From Actinomycetes bacterium (GTDB lineage: Bacteria; Actinomycetota; Actinomycetes; Actinomycetales; Microbacteriaceae), in assembly GCA_023431405.1 (NCBI GenBank), contig JAEYVZ010000014.1, positions 1 through 57,215 of the forward strand: a DNA stretch of 57,215 nt. The letters run 5' to 3'. A program made the position numbers and the translations under genes. Shown here piece by piece: positions 15,309-23,862 of the stretch (position 1 is its first letter; the number at the start of each line of letters is the position of its first letter). The notes beneath the pieces are model-generated. The model worked only from the letters and a program-made list of their open reading frames with translations, did not search any database and was not told the DNA's origin.

Positions 15309-16190
15309 TCAGTCACTCCATTCATAGAATCCGCGGCCGCTCTTGCGTCCGAGGTGCCCTTCGGCCACCAGGCGTCGCAGCAGCTCGGGCGGTGCGAACC
15401 GTTCGCCGAGGGTGCGGTGCAGCTCCTCCGCGATACCGAGACGCACGTCGAGCCCGACGATGTCGGTGGTTCGCAGCGGCCCCATCGCGTGGCGGTACCC
15501 GAGCTCCATGGCCGCGTCGATGTCGGCCGGCGACGCGACGCCCTCTTCCACCATGCGGATCGCCTCGAGAGCGAGGGCGAGCCCCAGGCGCGACGATGCG
15601 AATCCCGGAGCGTCCTGCACCTCGATGGGCGACTTGCCGAGGGCGGCGACCGTACGACGGGCGAACGCGACGACCTCCGGCGCGGTGGCGGGCCCCACGA
15701 CCACCTCCACGAGGCGCGACGACGGCACGGGATTGAAGAAGTGGAGTCCGATGAGGCGGTCGGGCGCGGGGAGCCCCGCAGCGAGCGCGACGATCGGGAT
15801 CGACGACGTGTTCGTGCCGAGCACGGCATCCGGCGCCGCGAGGGCGGCGCGCTGGAGCGTCTCGCGCTTGAGACCCCGATCTTCGGGCACCGCCTCGATC
15901 ACGAGCATGCACCCGGCGAGTGCGGCCGTGTCGGTCTCCAGGCGCAGCCGCGAGACGAGATCGGCCTGGGGTGCGGGGGTGTCGCCGCGCTCGACGGAGG
16001 TGGCGAGGGAGGCGATGACACGCTCGCGTGCCGCATCCGCCGCCTCCTCGTCGCGCTCGACGATGCAGACGCGCGCGCCCGCCAGGAGGAACGCGTGCGC
16101 GATGCCCGCGCCCATGCGTCCGCCTCCGATGACGCCGACCCGCATGCCCGCGACGGCCCGCGCGTCTTCGACGGGGAGATCGCCGCTCAT
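15309..16190 (-). CDS. paaH: 3-hydroxyacyl-CoA dehydrogenase (3-hydroxyadipyl-CoA dehydrogenase)
   Basis: The 293-residue product has the NAD-binding GVIGGGRMGAGIAHAF loop near residue 17, the catalytic His/Glu region in LIGLHFFNPVPSSRLVEVV, and a C-terminal dimerisation domain with MGPLRTTDIVGLDV and RKSGRGFYEW. It oxidises 3-hydroxyadipyl-CoA to 3-oxoadipyl-CoA in phenylacetate degradation. ATG 16190 overlaps the paaF stop as ATGA. A role as a general 3-hydroxybutyryl-CoA dehydrogenase is possible, but context favours PaaH. Confidence 0.92.
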   Translation of the reverse strand: MSGDLPVEDARAVAGMRVGVIGGGRMGAGIAHAFLLAGARVCIVERDEEAADAARERVIASLATSVERGDTPAPQADLVSRLRLETDTAALAGCMLVIEAVPEDRGLKRETLQRAALAAPDAVLGTNTSSIPIVALAAGLPAPDRLIGLHFFNPVPSSRLVEVVVGPATAPEVVAFARRTVAALGKSPIEVQDAPGFASSRLGLALALEAIRMVEEGVASPADIDAAMELGYRHAMGPLRTTDIVGLDVRLGIAEELHRTLGERFAPPELLRRLVAEGHLGRKSGRGFYEWSD

Positions 16191-16981
16191 CGCCGACCCT
16201 CCAGGAACGCGGTCATCCGCCGCATCTTCTCGGGACTCTCGAACAGCTCGGCCTGAAGCTCCAGGTCGATGCGGGGGTGCGCGCCGAGAGGGGCGGCCAA
16301 GGCCGTCTTGGTGTGTCGCACGGCGAGCGGGTCGTTACGCGCGATGCGGTCGGCGAGGGCGTGGGCGGCGGCCAGCAGCTCATCGGGGTCGTGGATGCTG
16401 TTGAGCAGCCCCCAGGAGAGCGCGTCGTCGGCCTCCACGACGCGGCCCGTGTAGAGCATCTCTGCCGCGCGGGCCTCGCCGACGATCTGCGGCAGACGCC
16501 AGGTGGCCCCCGCCGCGGCGAGGATGCCGAGGCCTGCCTCCGGGTTCCCGATGCGGGTCGCGGGCGTTCCGAGACGGAGGTCGGCGGCGTACGCGAGCTC
16601 TGCGCCCGCCCCCAGCGCCCACCCGTGGATCGCCGCGATGACGGGCATGGGGAGGGCGCGCACCCGCTCGAACGCGCGTGTGTTGATGCCCTCGCGCGCG
16701 TCGGCGGCGCGACGATCGCGGAGCTGGCGGATGTCGGCTCCGGAGGCGAAGACCCGCGAGGAACCCGTGATGATCAGGATGCGGGGGTCCTCCTCGAGCC
16801 GCGCACACAGCGCATGGAGCTCGTCGATCATGCGCTGATCGATCGCGTTTCGCACCTCGGGCCGGTGGAGGGTCGCCACCACGCGATCGTCGTGCCATTC
16901 GGTGAGGATGACGGCATCGCTCGCGTGTGTGCTGCTCGCGTGCGTGTCGCTGCGGGGCGCTGATGCGGAGTCCACGGTCAC
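16187..16981 (-). CDS. paaF: Enoyl-CoA hydratase (2,3-dehydroadipyl-CoA hydratase)
   Basis: GTG 16981 overlaps the preceding stop as GTGA, giving 264 residues. The crotonase oxyanion motifs are VFASGADIRQLRD and IHGWALGAGAELAYAADLRL, and a Glu-rich active-site segment NPEAGLGILAAAGATWRLP follows with one of the two usual catalytic glutamates clear. It hydrates 2,3-dehydroadipyl-CoA. Choice of PaaF rather than PaaG rests on the AAGATWRLP segment and on the other crotonase in the operon being the better PaaG match. Confidence 0.82.
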   Translation of the reverse strand: MTVDSASAPRSDTHASSTHASDAVILTEWHDDRVVATLHRPEVRNAIDQRMIDELHALCARLEEDPRILIITGSSRVFASGADIRQLRDRRAADAREGINTRAFERVRALPMPVIAAIHGWALGAGAELAYAADLRLGTPATRIGNPEAGLGILAAAGATWRLPQIVGEARAAEMLYTGRVVEADDALSWGLLNSIHDPDELLAAAHALADRIARNDPLAVRHTKTALAAPLGAHPRIDLELQAELFESPEKMRRMTAFLEGRR

Positions 16982-17748
16982 CGCCCCTCGAACCGGGGGG
17001 TGCGCTTCTGCTGGAACGCCGCGAAGCCCTCGCGGTAGTCGTCGGTGTCGCACAGCGCCGCCTGCGCCGCGTTCTCCAGGTCGATCGTCTCCCACAGCGC
17101 GAGCCGCTCGTCGCGGATGCGCTGGACGAGACGCTTGCTCGCGACGAAGGCGGTGGTCGGACCCTCGGCCGCGCGCGCCGCGGCGGCGGTCACGGCATCC
17201 GTCACCTCATCGGCGGGCATGACCTGTGAGAAGAGCCCCGCCTGCACGGCCTCGGCACCGCCCATGAGCCGTCCCGTGTAGATGAGATCGAGCGTCGTGT
17301 GGGTGCCGAGCCTCTCGACGAAGAAGGCATGACCGCCCGAGTCGAGCGTCGCGCCCAGGGCGGCGAACGGCGATCCGATGCGTGCGGTGTCGGCGACGTA
17401 GACGACGTCGGTCGCGATGAGGAGCCCGAGTCCCACACCCAGGCATGCGCCCTGCGCGGCGGCGAAGGTCGGTGCGGGGAACGACGCCATGCGCCGCAGG
17501 AGCGGCGTCACGAGACCGTCGAGGTAGCCGCTCACGTCGTCGGCGGCGGGGTCGACCTCTGAGATGTCGCGGCCGGCGCAGAAGGCGCGACCCTCACCGC
17601 GGAGCACGAGCGCGCGCACTCCGGCGTGCTCGGCCTCCGCGTAGGCGCGGCCGAGCGCGCCGAGCGCGTCTTCGTCGAGCGCGTTGAGCTTGGCGGGGTT
17701 GTCGAGCACGACGTGCGCCACGCCGTCCTCGATGCGCAGATCGATCAT
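16978..17748 (-). CDS. paaG: 1,2-epoxyphenylacetyl-CoA isomerase (crotonase family)
   Basis: ATG 17748 follows AGGAGACCG; the frame is open far upstream but that part is antisense to paaE. The 256-residue crotonase contains RAFCAGRDISEVDP, ACLGVGLGLLIATDVVYVA and a C-terminus DDYREGFAAFQQKRTPRFEG that closely resembles E. coli PaaG. It rearranges ring-1,2-epoxyphenylacetyl-CoA to oxepin-CoA. The segment IGSPFAALGATLDSGGHAF has Asp at the PaaG catalytic position rather than a hydratase Glu, supporting isomerase rather than hydratase activity. Confidence 0.85.
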   Translation of the reverse strand: MIDLRIEDGVAHVVLDNPAKLNALDEDALGALGRAYAEAEHAGVRALVLRGEGRAFCAGRDISEVDPAADDVSGYLDGLVTPLLRRMASFPAPTFAAAQGACLGVGLGLLIATDVVYVADTARIGSPFAALGATLDSGGHAFFVERLGTHTTLDLIYTGRLMGGAEAVQAGLFSQVMPADEVTDAVTAAAARAAEGPTTAFVASKRLVQRIRDERLALWETIDLENAAQAALCDTDDYREGFAAFQQKRTPRFEGR

Positions 17749-17759
17749 CGTCGGTCTCC

Positions 17760-18950
17760 TCAGACGTCGTAGTCGACCACGACCTGCGGGGTCGTGGGGT
17801 GGGACTGGCAGGTGAGCACGTAGCCGCGCTCGAGCTCCTCGGGTTCGAGCGCGTAGTTCTCGGTCATCGTCACCGCACCCGCCACGAGCCTCGCCCGGCA
17901 GGTGCCGCATACGCCGCCTGCGCACGCGAACGGCACGTCTCCGCGCACGCGCAGCGCGGCGTTCAGGATCGACTCGTTCGCACGGGCCGGGCTGTCGACG
18001 GCCGAGGTCGTGCCGTCGAGGGTGAACCGGATGCGGACGGCCTCCTCGTCGTCTCCCACGGCGACCGGGCGCGCACGCGGCATCTCGCCCGGCTCCCCCG
18101 TCGTGAACAGCTCCGACCGCACATGCGCACGAGAGACGCCGAGATCGTCCAGCACGTCGCGACACCGCTGCACGAGCTCCATCGGGCCGCACAGGAACCA
18201 TTCGTCCACGGTCGCCGGAGGGATCAGCCGGTCGAAGACGGTGCGCAGCTTCGCCTCGTCGAGACGGCCCGACAGCAGCGGCGCGGTGCGCTGCTCACGG
18301 GAGAGCACGTGGTGGAGCGCGAGCCGGGCGGGATAGCGGTCTTTGAGGTCGGCGAGGTCGTCGAGGAACATCACGTCGGACGTCGCGCGGTTCGTGTAGA
18401 GCAGCGTGAACCGGCTCGTCGCCGACCGCGAGAGCACGGCCGTGGCGAGTGCCATGAGGGGCGTCACCCCGGAGCCGGCGGCGATGCCCGCGACGTGCGC
18501 GCCGTCGAGATCGGCGAGGGTCGAGGTGAACGATCCCTGCGGGCTCATGACGTCGAGCGTGTCGCCGGGATGCAGCTCGGTCTGCGCCCACGACGAGAAC
18601 CGGCCGCCGTGGTCGCGCTTGATGCCGATGCTGATGCGGCCCGGCGCGGGCGGGCGGCACAGCGAATACGAGCGCCGCAGCTCCTGACCGTCGACCACGG
18701 CGCGCAGCGCGACGTGCTGCCCTGCCAAGAAGTCGAAGTCGGGCTGCAGCGCGGGAGGCACGGCGAAGGTGACCTCGACGGCATCCTTCGTCAGCGTCCT
18801 GACCTCCGAGACGGTGAGTGTGTGGAACCTCCCGCGGCGGGTGCGCGAACCGCCCACGGCGCTCGAGATCAGCTGCTCCGCGACGCGCTCGGCCGCCGCA
18901 GGGTCATCCGCGGCGGGGTCGGTGGCAGAGGGAGCGGGAGCGTCGGCCAT
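17760..18950 (-). CDS. paaE: Phenylacetyl-CoA 1,2-epoxidase reductase subunit
   Basis: The 396-residue protein starts at ATG 18950, overlapping the paaD stop as TGATG. The order is an FAD-binding ferredoxin reductase domain (RRSYSLCRPP and GGRFSSWAQTELHPGD), an NADPH domain (AGIAAGSGVTPLMALA, EWFLCGPMELVQRC), and a C-terminal plant-type 2Fe-2S domain with CAGGVCGTCRARL plus a downstream Cys. It passes electrons from NADPH to the PaaA di-iron centre. Compared with E. coli PaaE (356) it has about 35 extra N-terminal residues rich in Ala, Asp and Pro. Confidence 0.95.
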   Translation of the reverse strand: MADAPAPSATDPAADDPAAAERVAEQLISSAVGGSRTRRGRFHTLTVSEVRTLTKDAVEVTFAVPPALQPDFDFLAGQHVALRAVVDGQELRRSYSLCRPPAPGRISIGIKRDHGGRFSSWAQTELHPGDTLDVMSPQGSFTSTLADLDGAHVAGIAAGSGVTPLMALATAVLSRSATSRFTLLYTNRATSDVMFLDDLADLKDRYPARLALHHVLSREQRTAPLLSGRLDEAKLRTVFDRLIPPATVDEWFLCGPMELVQRCRDVLDDLGVSRAHVRSELFTTGEPGEMPRARPVAVGDDEEAVRIRFTLDGTTSAVDSPARANESILNAALRVRGDVPFACAGGVCGTCRARLVAGAVTMTENYALEPEELERGYVLTCQSHPTTPQVVVDYDV

Positions 18951-19435
18951 CAGTGCACCTTGAAGTGATCGAACGGCTCGAGACACGACGTGCACTCGTA
19001 GAGGGCCTTGCACGACGTCGATCCGAAGCGCGAGACCTCCCTCGTGGCGAGCGACCCGCACTGCGGGCACCGCACCGCCAGGGCGACGGGGATCGGGCCG
19101 CGCGCGCGTGCGGCGGAACCGGTGGGAGGGGCGATCCCGAACCGGCGCAGCTTCTCCTTGCCGGCATCGGTCATCCAGTCGGTCGTCCACGCCGGGTTCA
19201 GCACGAGGCGCACGTCCACCTCGGCATACCCGGCCCGCGTGAGCGCGAGCAGAAGATCGTCGCGGATGGTGTCGAGTGCGGGGCAGCCGGAATAAGTGGG
19301 CGTGATGGTCACCGTGACGCGGTCGCCGTCGGCCTCGACGCCGCGCAGCACGCCGAGGTCTTCGATCGTCAGCACGGGCACCTCGGGGTCGCATACGGCC
19401 GCGGCCACGGCGTACGCCCGGTCGCGCCGCGTCAC
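18950..19435 (-). CDS. paaD: Phenylacetyl-CoA epoxidase assembly/maturation subunit
   Basis: GTG 19435 overlaps the paaC stop as GTGA; the product is 161 residues. The N-terminal MIP18-like domain has VCDPEVPVLTIEDLGVLRGV and TYSGCPALDTIRDDL, and the C-terminus is a zinc-finger-like tail with CPQCGS and CTSCLEPFDHFKVH. PaaD is needed for epoxidase function, probably in iron-sulfur or di-iron maturation, and is not a catalytic subunit. It sits in the standard order between paaC and paaE. Confidence 0.93.
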   Translation of the reverse strand: MTRRDRAYAVAAAVCDPEVPVLTIEDLGVLRGVEADGDRVTVTITPTYSGCPALDTIRDDLLLALTRAGYAEVDVRLVLNPAWTTDWMTDAGKEKLRRFGIAPPTGSAARARGPIPVALAVRCPQCGSLATREVSRFGSTSCKALYECTSCLEPFDHFKVH

Positions 19436-20274
19436 CAGCGGGCTCCGGGATGACGGCGCGCGAGCACCTGCATCTCCGCGAGGAGGTGGCCGAGGGGTGC
19501 GGCATGGCGACCGTGGCGACCGCCGCCGGCCGAGGCGGCCACGGCCGGCCGCTCCAGCTCCGCCTCGGCGAAAACGGCATCCATGACGGCGTCGAAAGCG
19601 GGCCGCAGGGTCGACGGGCGCACCGCGATGCCGGCATCGGCGAGAGCGTCGGTGAGCGGCTCGTCGCGGAACAGCTCGTCGACATAGGGCCAGAGGTCGC
19701 CGACCGCTCGCATGATGCGGGCGCGCGACTCGTCGGTGCCCCCGGCGAAACGCAGCGTCCACTGCACGGCGTGGTCGCGGTGGTACTCGACCTCCTTCAC
19801 CGCCTTCGCCGCGACCGCCGCGAACGTCTCATCGGCGGATGCCGCGAGCGCCCGGTACAGCTCGTACTGGAACGCGGAGGCGAACAGCTGCCGCGCGATG
19901 GTCTGCGCGTAGTCGCCGTTGGGCTGCTCGAACAGCCATGCGCAGCGAAACTCGTGTTCGTCGCGGAAGTAGGCGAGGTCGTCTTCGGACCTCCCATCGA
20001 CCGACCCCGCGTATCGCAGCAGCGACCGGGCGTGACCGAGCAGATCGAGGGCGATGTTGGTGAGGGCGAGGTCTTCTTCGAGCTCGGGACCGTGCGCGAC
20101 CCAGGCCGAGAGCTGCTGAGCGAGGATCAGTGCGTCGTCGCCGAGCCACAGGGCGTACTCGGCGGCATCCGGTGTCGCCTCGGCGCCTGTCCCCGCCAGC
20201 TCTTCACTGAGGCGCAGCCGCTCGACCGTCACGTCTCCGTGCCCGCCCGCCTCGCCGGTGTCGACGTCTCTCAC
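19432..20274 (-). CDS. paaC: Phenylacetyl-CoA 1,2-epoxidase structural subunit
   Basis: GTG 20274 overlaps the paaB stop as GTGA and gives 280 residues. The protein is ferritin-like helical: YALWLGDDALILAQQLSAWV, LALTNIALDLLGHARSLL and VKEVEYHRDHAVQWTLRFAGG are characteristic of PaaC, which pairs with PaaA but lacks an active di-iron site. The extreme C-terminus is Ala/Gly/His-rich, which is slightly unusual. Confidence 0.93.
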   Translation of the reverse strand: MRDVDTGEAGGHGDVTVERLRLSEELAGTGAEATPDAAEYALWLGDDALILAQQLSAWVAHGPELEEDLALTNIALDLLGHARSLLRYAGSVDGRSEDDLAYFRDEHEFRCAWLFEQPNGDYAQTIARQLFASAFQYELYRALAASADETFAAVAAKAVKEVEYHRDHAVQWTLRFAGGTDESRARIMRAVGDLWPYVDELFRDEPLTDALADAGIAVRPSTLRPAFDAVMDAVFAEAELERPAVAASAGGGRHGRHAAPLGHLLAEMQVLARRHPGARW

Positions 20275-20576
20275 AGGTGCGGCACCCCCTCCGATGCCGT
20301 GTAGTACACGGCATGGCGGTAGTTCTTGCCCGCGGCGCTCTCGAAGAGGGCGCCCTTCGACGACGGGTCGCTCGTGGTGATCGCCTCGGCCGGCACGACC
20401 CAGATCGACGTGCCCTCGCCGCGGCGGGTGTAGAGGTCGCGGGCGTTGCGCAGCGCGAGGTCGGCATCAGGAGCGTGCAACGACCCGGCGTGCACGTGGC
20501 TGAGGCCGCGCGCCGCGCGCACGAACACCTCCCACAGCGGCCAGGTCTCGTCGGCACGCGCCCCGGGTGTCGTCAT
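20271..20576 (-). CDS. paaB: Phenylacetyl-CoA 1,2-epoxidase subunit B
   Basis: ATG 20576 overlaps the paaA stop as TGATG, giving 101 residues, close to the family's usual 95. WPLWEVFVRAARGLSHVHAGSL, ALRNARDLYTRRGEGTSIWVV and YYTASEGVPHL are PaaB signatures. The subunit bridges two PaaAC heterodimers in the epoxidase complex. Its start was chosen by the overlap and by the first homologous residue. Confidence 0.94.
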   Translation of the reverse strand: MTTPGARADETWPLWEVFVRAARGLSHVHAGSLHAPDADLALRNARDLYTRRGEGTSIWVVPAEAITTSDPSSKGALFESAAGKNYRHAVYYTASEGVPHL

Positions 20577-21544
20577 CACGCCACCTCCTTGCGGGACCGC
20601 GCCTGCTGCTTGCGCGCGTACTCGGCCGCCGCTTCCCTCACCCAGGCGCCTTCGGCGTGCGCGTCGCGGCGCACGCGGATGCGCTCGGCGTTGCAAGGGC
20701 CGTTGCCGCGGAGCACCTCGTGGAACTCGGTCCAGTCGATCTCGCTCATCTCCCAGCGCTGCTCGGCGTCGTTCCAGGCGAGGTTCGGATCGGGCAGTGT
20801 CACCCCGAGTGCTTCGGCCTGCGGCACGAGCATGCCCACGAACCGCTGGCGGAGGTCATCGTTCGAGAACCGCTTGATGTTCCAGGCCATCGACTGCGCC
20901 GAGTTCGGCGACGCGTCGTCGGGCGGGCCGAACATCATGAGACTCGGCCAGTACCAGCGGTCGACGGCATCCTGCGCCATGCGCCGTTGCGCGTCATCTC
21001 CCTGCATGAGGGCGAGCAGGATCTCGAAGCCCTGACGCTGGTGGAACGACTCCTCCTTGCAGATGCGGATCATGGCGCGCGCGTACGGTCCGTACGACGC
21101 CCGGCACAGGGGCACCTGGTTGCAGATGGCGGCGCCGTCGACGAGCCAGCCGATCGCGCCCATGTCGGCCCACGTCGGCGTGGGGTAGTTGAAGATCGAC
21201 GAGTACTTCGCCTTGCCGTCGATGAGCTGGGCGGTCATCTCGTCGCGGGTGATGCCGAGGGTCTGCGCGGCAGAGTAGAGGTAGAGCCCGTGGCCTGCCT
21301 CGTCCTGCACCTTGGCCATGAGGATCGCCTTGCGTTTGAGGCTGGGGGCGCGGGTGATCCAATTGCCCTCGGGCTGCATGCCGATGATCTCGGAGTGCGC
21401 ATGCTGCGAGATCTGGCGGATGAGGGTGCGCCGGTAGGCGTCGGGCATCCAGTCGCGCGGCTCGATCCGGGAGTCGGCGGCGATGATCTCGTCGAACAGG
21501 GCCTGGCCTGCGGCGTCGTCGTCGGTGACAGCGGTGTCGGTCAT
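20576..21544 (-). CDS. paaA: Phenylacetyl-CoA 1,2-epoxidase catalytic subunit
   Basis: The 322-residue di-iron monooxygenase subunit starts at ATG 21544 after CCGGAG. VQDEAGHGLYLYSAAQ and CKEESFHQRQGFEIL are the two ExxH iron-binding helices. HSEIIGMQPEGNWI and the GPPDDASPNSAQSMAWNIKR segment are also typical of PaaA. The enzyme adds one oxygen atom across the ring of phenylacetyl-CoA. It is the first gene of the operon, behind a clear promoter with inverted repeats. Confidence 0.96.
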   Translation of the reverse strand: MTDTAVTDDDAAGQALFDEIIAADSRIEPRDWMPDAYRRTLIRQISQHAHSEIIGMQPEGNWITRAPSLKRKAILMAKVQDEAGHGLYLYSAAQTLGITRDEMTAQLIDGKAKYSSIFNYPTPTWADMGAIGWLVDGAAICNQVPLCRASYGPYARAMIRICKEESFHQRQGFEILLALMQGDDAQRRMAQDAVDRWYWPSLMMFGPPDDASPNSAQSMAWNIKRFSNDDLRQRFVGMLVPQAEALGVTLPDPNLAWNDAEQRWEMSEIDWTEFHEVLRGNGPCNAERIRVRRDAHAEGAWVREAAAEYARKQQARSRKEVA

Positions 21545-21566
21545 CTCCGGCCTTCACGGAACGTCG

Positions 21567-21626
21567 TCGTTCTGAATTTCAGAACGAGCGTTCAGTAATT
21601 GTAGGTCGCACGCCGGCGGGCGACAA
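21567..21626 (-). promoter_or_regulatory. paa operon promoter with two overlapping inverted repeats
   Basis: On the minus strand: -35 TTGTCG (21621-21626), a 17-base spacer, -10 TACAAT (21598-21603), then a perfect palindrome TCGTTCTGA-ATT-TCAGAACGA at 21567-21587. A second, near-perfect repeat CTGAACG-CT-CGTTCTG overlaps it at 21580-21595, just downstream of the -10. Two overlapping operators at the transcription start are what a TetR-type phenylacetyl-CoA-responsive repressor (PaaR) would need. No such regulator is encoded in the window. Confidence 0.7.
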
Positions 21627-21657
21627 GAGGTCACCCCGACCAGAGCGCCCTATGGGC

Positions 21658-22527
21658 TCAGCCGAGCGGTTGCGATGCCTGGGTCGCGCGTCGCCCCGCT
21701 GCGCGCACCGCGCCGATGGATGCCGTCACCACGAGCGCGATGCCCACCGCCTCCAGCCACACGAGGTGCTGACCGAGGAGTACGAATCCCGCGAGTGCGG
21801 CCACGGCGGGGGCGAGACTCATGAGCACGGCGAACGCCGATGCCGCAAGCCGCCGCAGCGCGATGAGCTCGAGGGCGTACGGCACCGTGGAGCTGAGCAC
21901 GGCCACCGCCGCCCCGAGCGCGAGGAGGTCGAGCCGCACGAGCGCCGAGCCGGCATCCGCCACGCCGAACGGCAGCGACAGCACCGCCCCGACGGTCATC
22001 GCCAGCGCCAGTCCGTCGAGCCGCGGGAAGGCCGCCCCGACGCGCGCGGATGCCAGGATGTAGCCCGCCCAGCTCGCCGCCGCCCCGAGGGCGAACACCA
22101 CCCCCCACAGATCGAGGCGGTCGAAGCCACCCCCGCCGAGCGCGACCACCCCCGCGAACGCGACGCCTGCCCACACCCAGGCGCTCGCACGCCGGCTGGC
22201 CACGATCGACAGCACCAGCGGCCCCAGCACCTCGATCGTGACGGTGACCCCGAGGGGCAAGCGCTCCAGCGCGAGGTAGAAGAGGGCGTTCATGAGCGCC
22301 AGCACCGCGCCGAATCGGACGACGGCCGCCCAATCCGACCGCGAATGCCCGCGGAGAGAGGGGCGGGCGAGGGCGAGCAGCACCGCCGCCGAGAACACGA
22401 GACGCATCATGACGACACCGATGGGCCCCGCCTGCGGGAACAGGCCCACGGCCAGTGCCGCTCCCACCTCCTGGCACGCGAGCCCGGCGACGACGAGGCC
22501 GACCGCCGACGTCGCGCGCGCGTTCAC
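21658..22527 (-). CDS. EamA/DMT-family exporter, RhtA-like
   Basis: The 289-residue integral membrane protein has ten hydrophobic segments in two EamA repeats. LPLGVTVTIEVLGPLVLSIV and SSTVPYALELIALRRLAASAF are close to threonine/homoserine exporter RhtA. It probably exports amino acids or related small metabolites. GTG 22527 overlaps the upstream lipoprotein stop as GTGA, so the two are cotranscribed. Substrate is not determinable. Confidence 0.85.
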   Translation of the reverse strand: MNARATSAVGLVVAGLACQEVGAALAVGLFPQAGPIGVVMMRLVFSAAVLLALARPSLRGHSRSDWAAVVRFGAVLALMNALFYLALERLPLGVTVTIEVLGPLVLSIVASRRASAWVWAGVAFAGVVALGGGGFDRLDLWGVVFALGAAASWAGYILASARVGAAFPRLDGLALAMTVGAVLSLPFGVADAGSALVRLDLLALGAAVAVLSSTVPYALELIALRRLAASAFAVLMSLAPAVAALAGFVLLGQHLVWLEAVGIALVVTASIGAVRAAGRRATQASQPLG

Positions 22528-23774
22528 GGAAGCGGGCAGATGGCGGCCTCGACGATCTTCTCGCCGTACGTGTCGGCCTTCCAGGGCAGGCCGCCCGCCT
22601 CAGGCATCGACTCCCCCGCCGCGGCCGGAGCCTTGGAGGCGATCGCCGCCAGCTGCCACGCGAGGTCGCGCGGCACCGACGCGCCCGCGCGGGAGTTGTT
22701 CAGCACGAGCACGACCGACAGGCCCGTCTCACGGTCGGCGAACGCCGCCGTGAGGTAGCCGGGCACCGAGCCGGCCTGGCCCACGAGCGAGCCCGCCTGC
22801 AGAACGCCGCCTGCCGCGCTGAACCATGACGGCCCGTCGGCTGCGGCGGGGAGCGGTTCCGCGAAACGGGCCTCGGCGTCGTACGACCGAGTGCCGAGCG
22901 CGACCGACTGGATGTAGTCGCTGAGGTCGTCCACCGTGGAGATGACGCCGCTCGCGGTGAATCCCGCGGTCGGCGACAGCCGCGTCATGTTCGTCGGCTC
23001 CGTGCAGTCGGGCGTCCTTCCGCTCGAGCGGAGCCCTCCGAGCAGATCGGCCGAGCTCGACAGCCGATCGGGGAGAGAGGTGTCGTCCATGCCGATCGGC
23101 TCGAACACGTACTCGTCGAGCAGCCGCGCGGCGGACGTGTCGGCGGCGCGCTGGAGGGCGAGCCCCAGGAGAAGGTAGCCGGTGTCGGAGTCGCGGTAGG
23201 CGACGCCGGGGTCCCCTTGAAGGCCCTTCGCGAAGCCGTAGGCGATGAGCTCCTTCGGCGCCCAGGTGCGCTCGGGCACCGTGATCCAGCGGTCGTTGAC
23301 GAGCGGCGCGTACGACCCGATGCCGCTCGTGCTGTCGCAGAGCTGCCCGAGGGTGACGTCGGCGACGGAGGGATACCCCGAAAGCCACCGCCCGAGCGGA
23401 TCGTCGACTGACACGACGCCGTGATGCGCCATTCCGTGAAGGGCATCGCAGGTCATGATGCGCGTGATCGGTCCGGCCTTGAAGCGCATGTCGACGGCCA
23501 CGGGTGCACCACCCGGGGTGGACGTGCCGAGCGCGGCCGTCCAGACACCCGACCACGGGGCGCGCACCTCCACGATCGCGCCCGTGGAGCCGGTGGCGGC
23601 CATCGCGGTCTCGACGGCCGCCTGCAACTCGTCACGCATGTCGGCGGGGAGGGTGCCGTCGACCTGGGGCGTGGCCTCGTGGTCGATCGTGGCACCGGGT
23701 GCGCAGGCGGTGAGGCCGAGCAGGGCGACCGAGAGAACAGCGAGCAAGGCGCGTCGCCGATTTCTGCGCGGCAT
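22524..23774 (-). CDS. Serine-hydrolase-like (class C beta-lactamase fold) lipoprotein with degraded catalytic motifs
   Basis: The 416-residue protein starts at ATG 23774 and has a lipoprotein signal peptide with lipobox LTAC near residue 24. The overall fold follows DD-peptidase/class C beta-lactamase relatives (GMAHHGVVSVDDPLGRWL, LGQLCDSTSGI, VFEPIGMDDTSLP). All three active-site motifs look altered. The expected G-S-x-T-K reads AGPITRIMT, so Ser becomes Pro and Lys becomes Arg. The YSN triad region reads RDSDTGYLLLG. The HxG region reads VGQAGSVPGY. It is therefore likely an inactive wall-binding or sensing relative. It overlaps the EamA gene. Confidence 0.8.
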   Translation of the reverse strand: MPRRNRRRALLAVLSVALLGLTACAPGATIDHEATPQVDGTLPADMRDELQAAVETAMAATGSTGAIVEVRAPWSGVWTAALGTSTPGGAPVAVDMRFKAGPITRIMTCDALHGMAHHGVVSVDDPLGRWLSGYPSVADVTLGQLCDSTSGIGSYAPLVNDRWITVPERTWAPKELIAYGFAKGLQGDPGVAYRDSDTGYLLLGLALQRAADTSAARLLDEYVFEPIGMDDTSLPDRLSSSADLLGGLRSSGRTPDCTEPTNMTRLSPTAGFTASGVISTVDDLSDYIQSVALGTRSYDAEARFAEPLPAAADGPSWFSAAGGVLQAGSLVGQAGSVPGYLTAAFADRETGLSVVLVLNNSRAGASVPRDLAWQLAAIASKAPAAAGESMPEAGGLPWKADTYGEKIVEAAICPLP

Positions 23775-23850
23775 GCCTCACCCCCGTAAAGATCGACTTC
23801 CAGGGTACGTCATGCGCCGGACCCGACCGGGGCCTCACCGTCCGAGCGCA

Positions 23851-23856
23851 TACCCT
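23851..23856 (+). promoter_or_regulatory. -10 element of a leaderless promoter (DUF2470 gene)
   Basis: TACCCT ends exactly six bases before the ATG at 23863, placing the transcription start on the start codon. No ribosome-binding site precedes the ATG. Confidence 0.6.
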
Positions 23857-23862
23857 GGTGGC

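Noticed and set aside
13500..16256. 918-codon plus-strand open frame opposite paaZ-paaH
   Set aside because: It is antisense to three certain paa genes, its translation is Arg/Gly/His-rich without any family motif, and it arises from the high GC third positions of the real genes.
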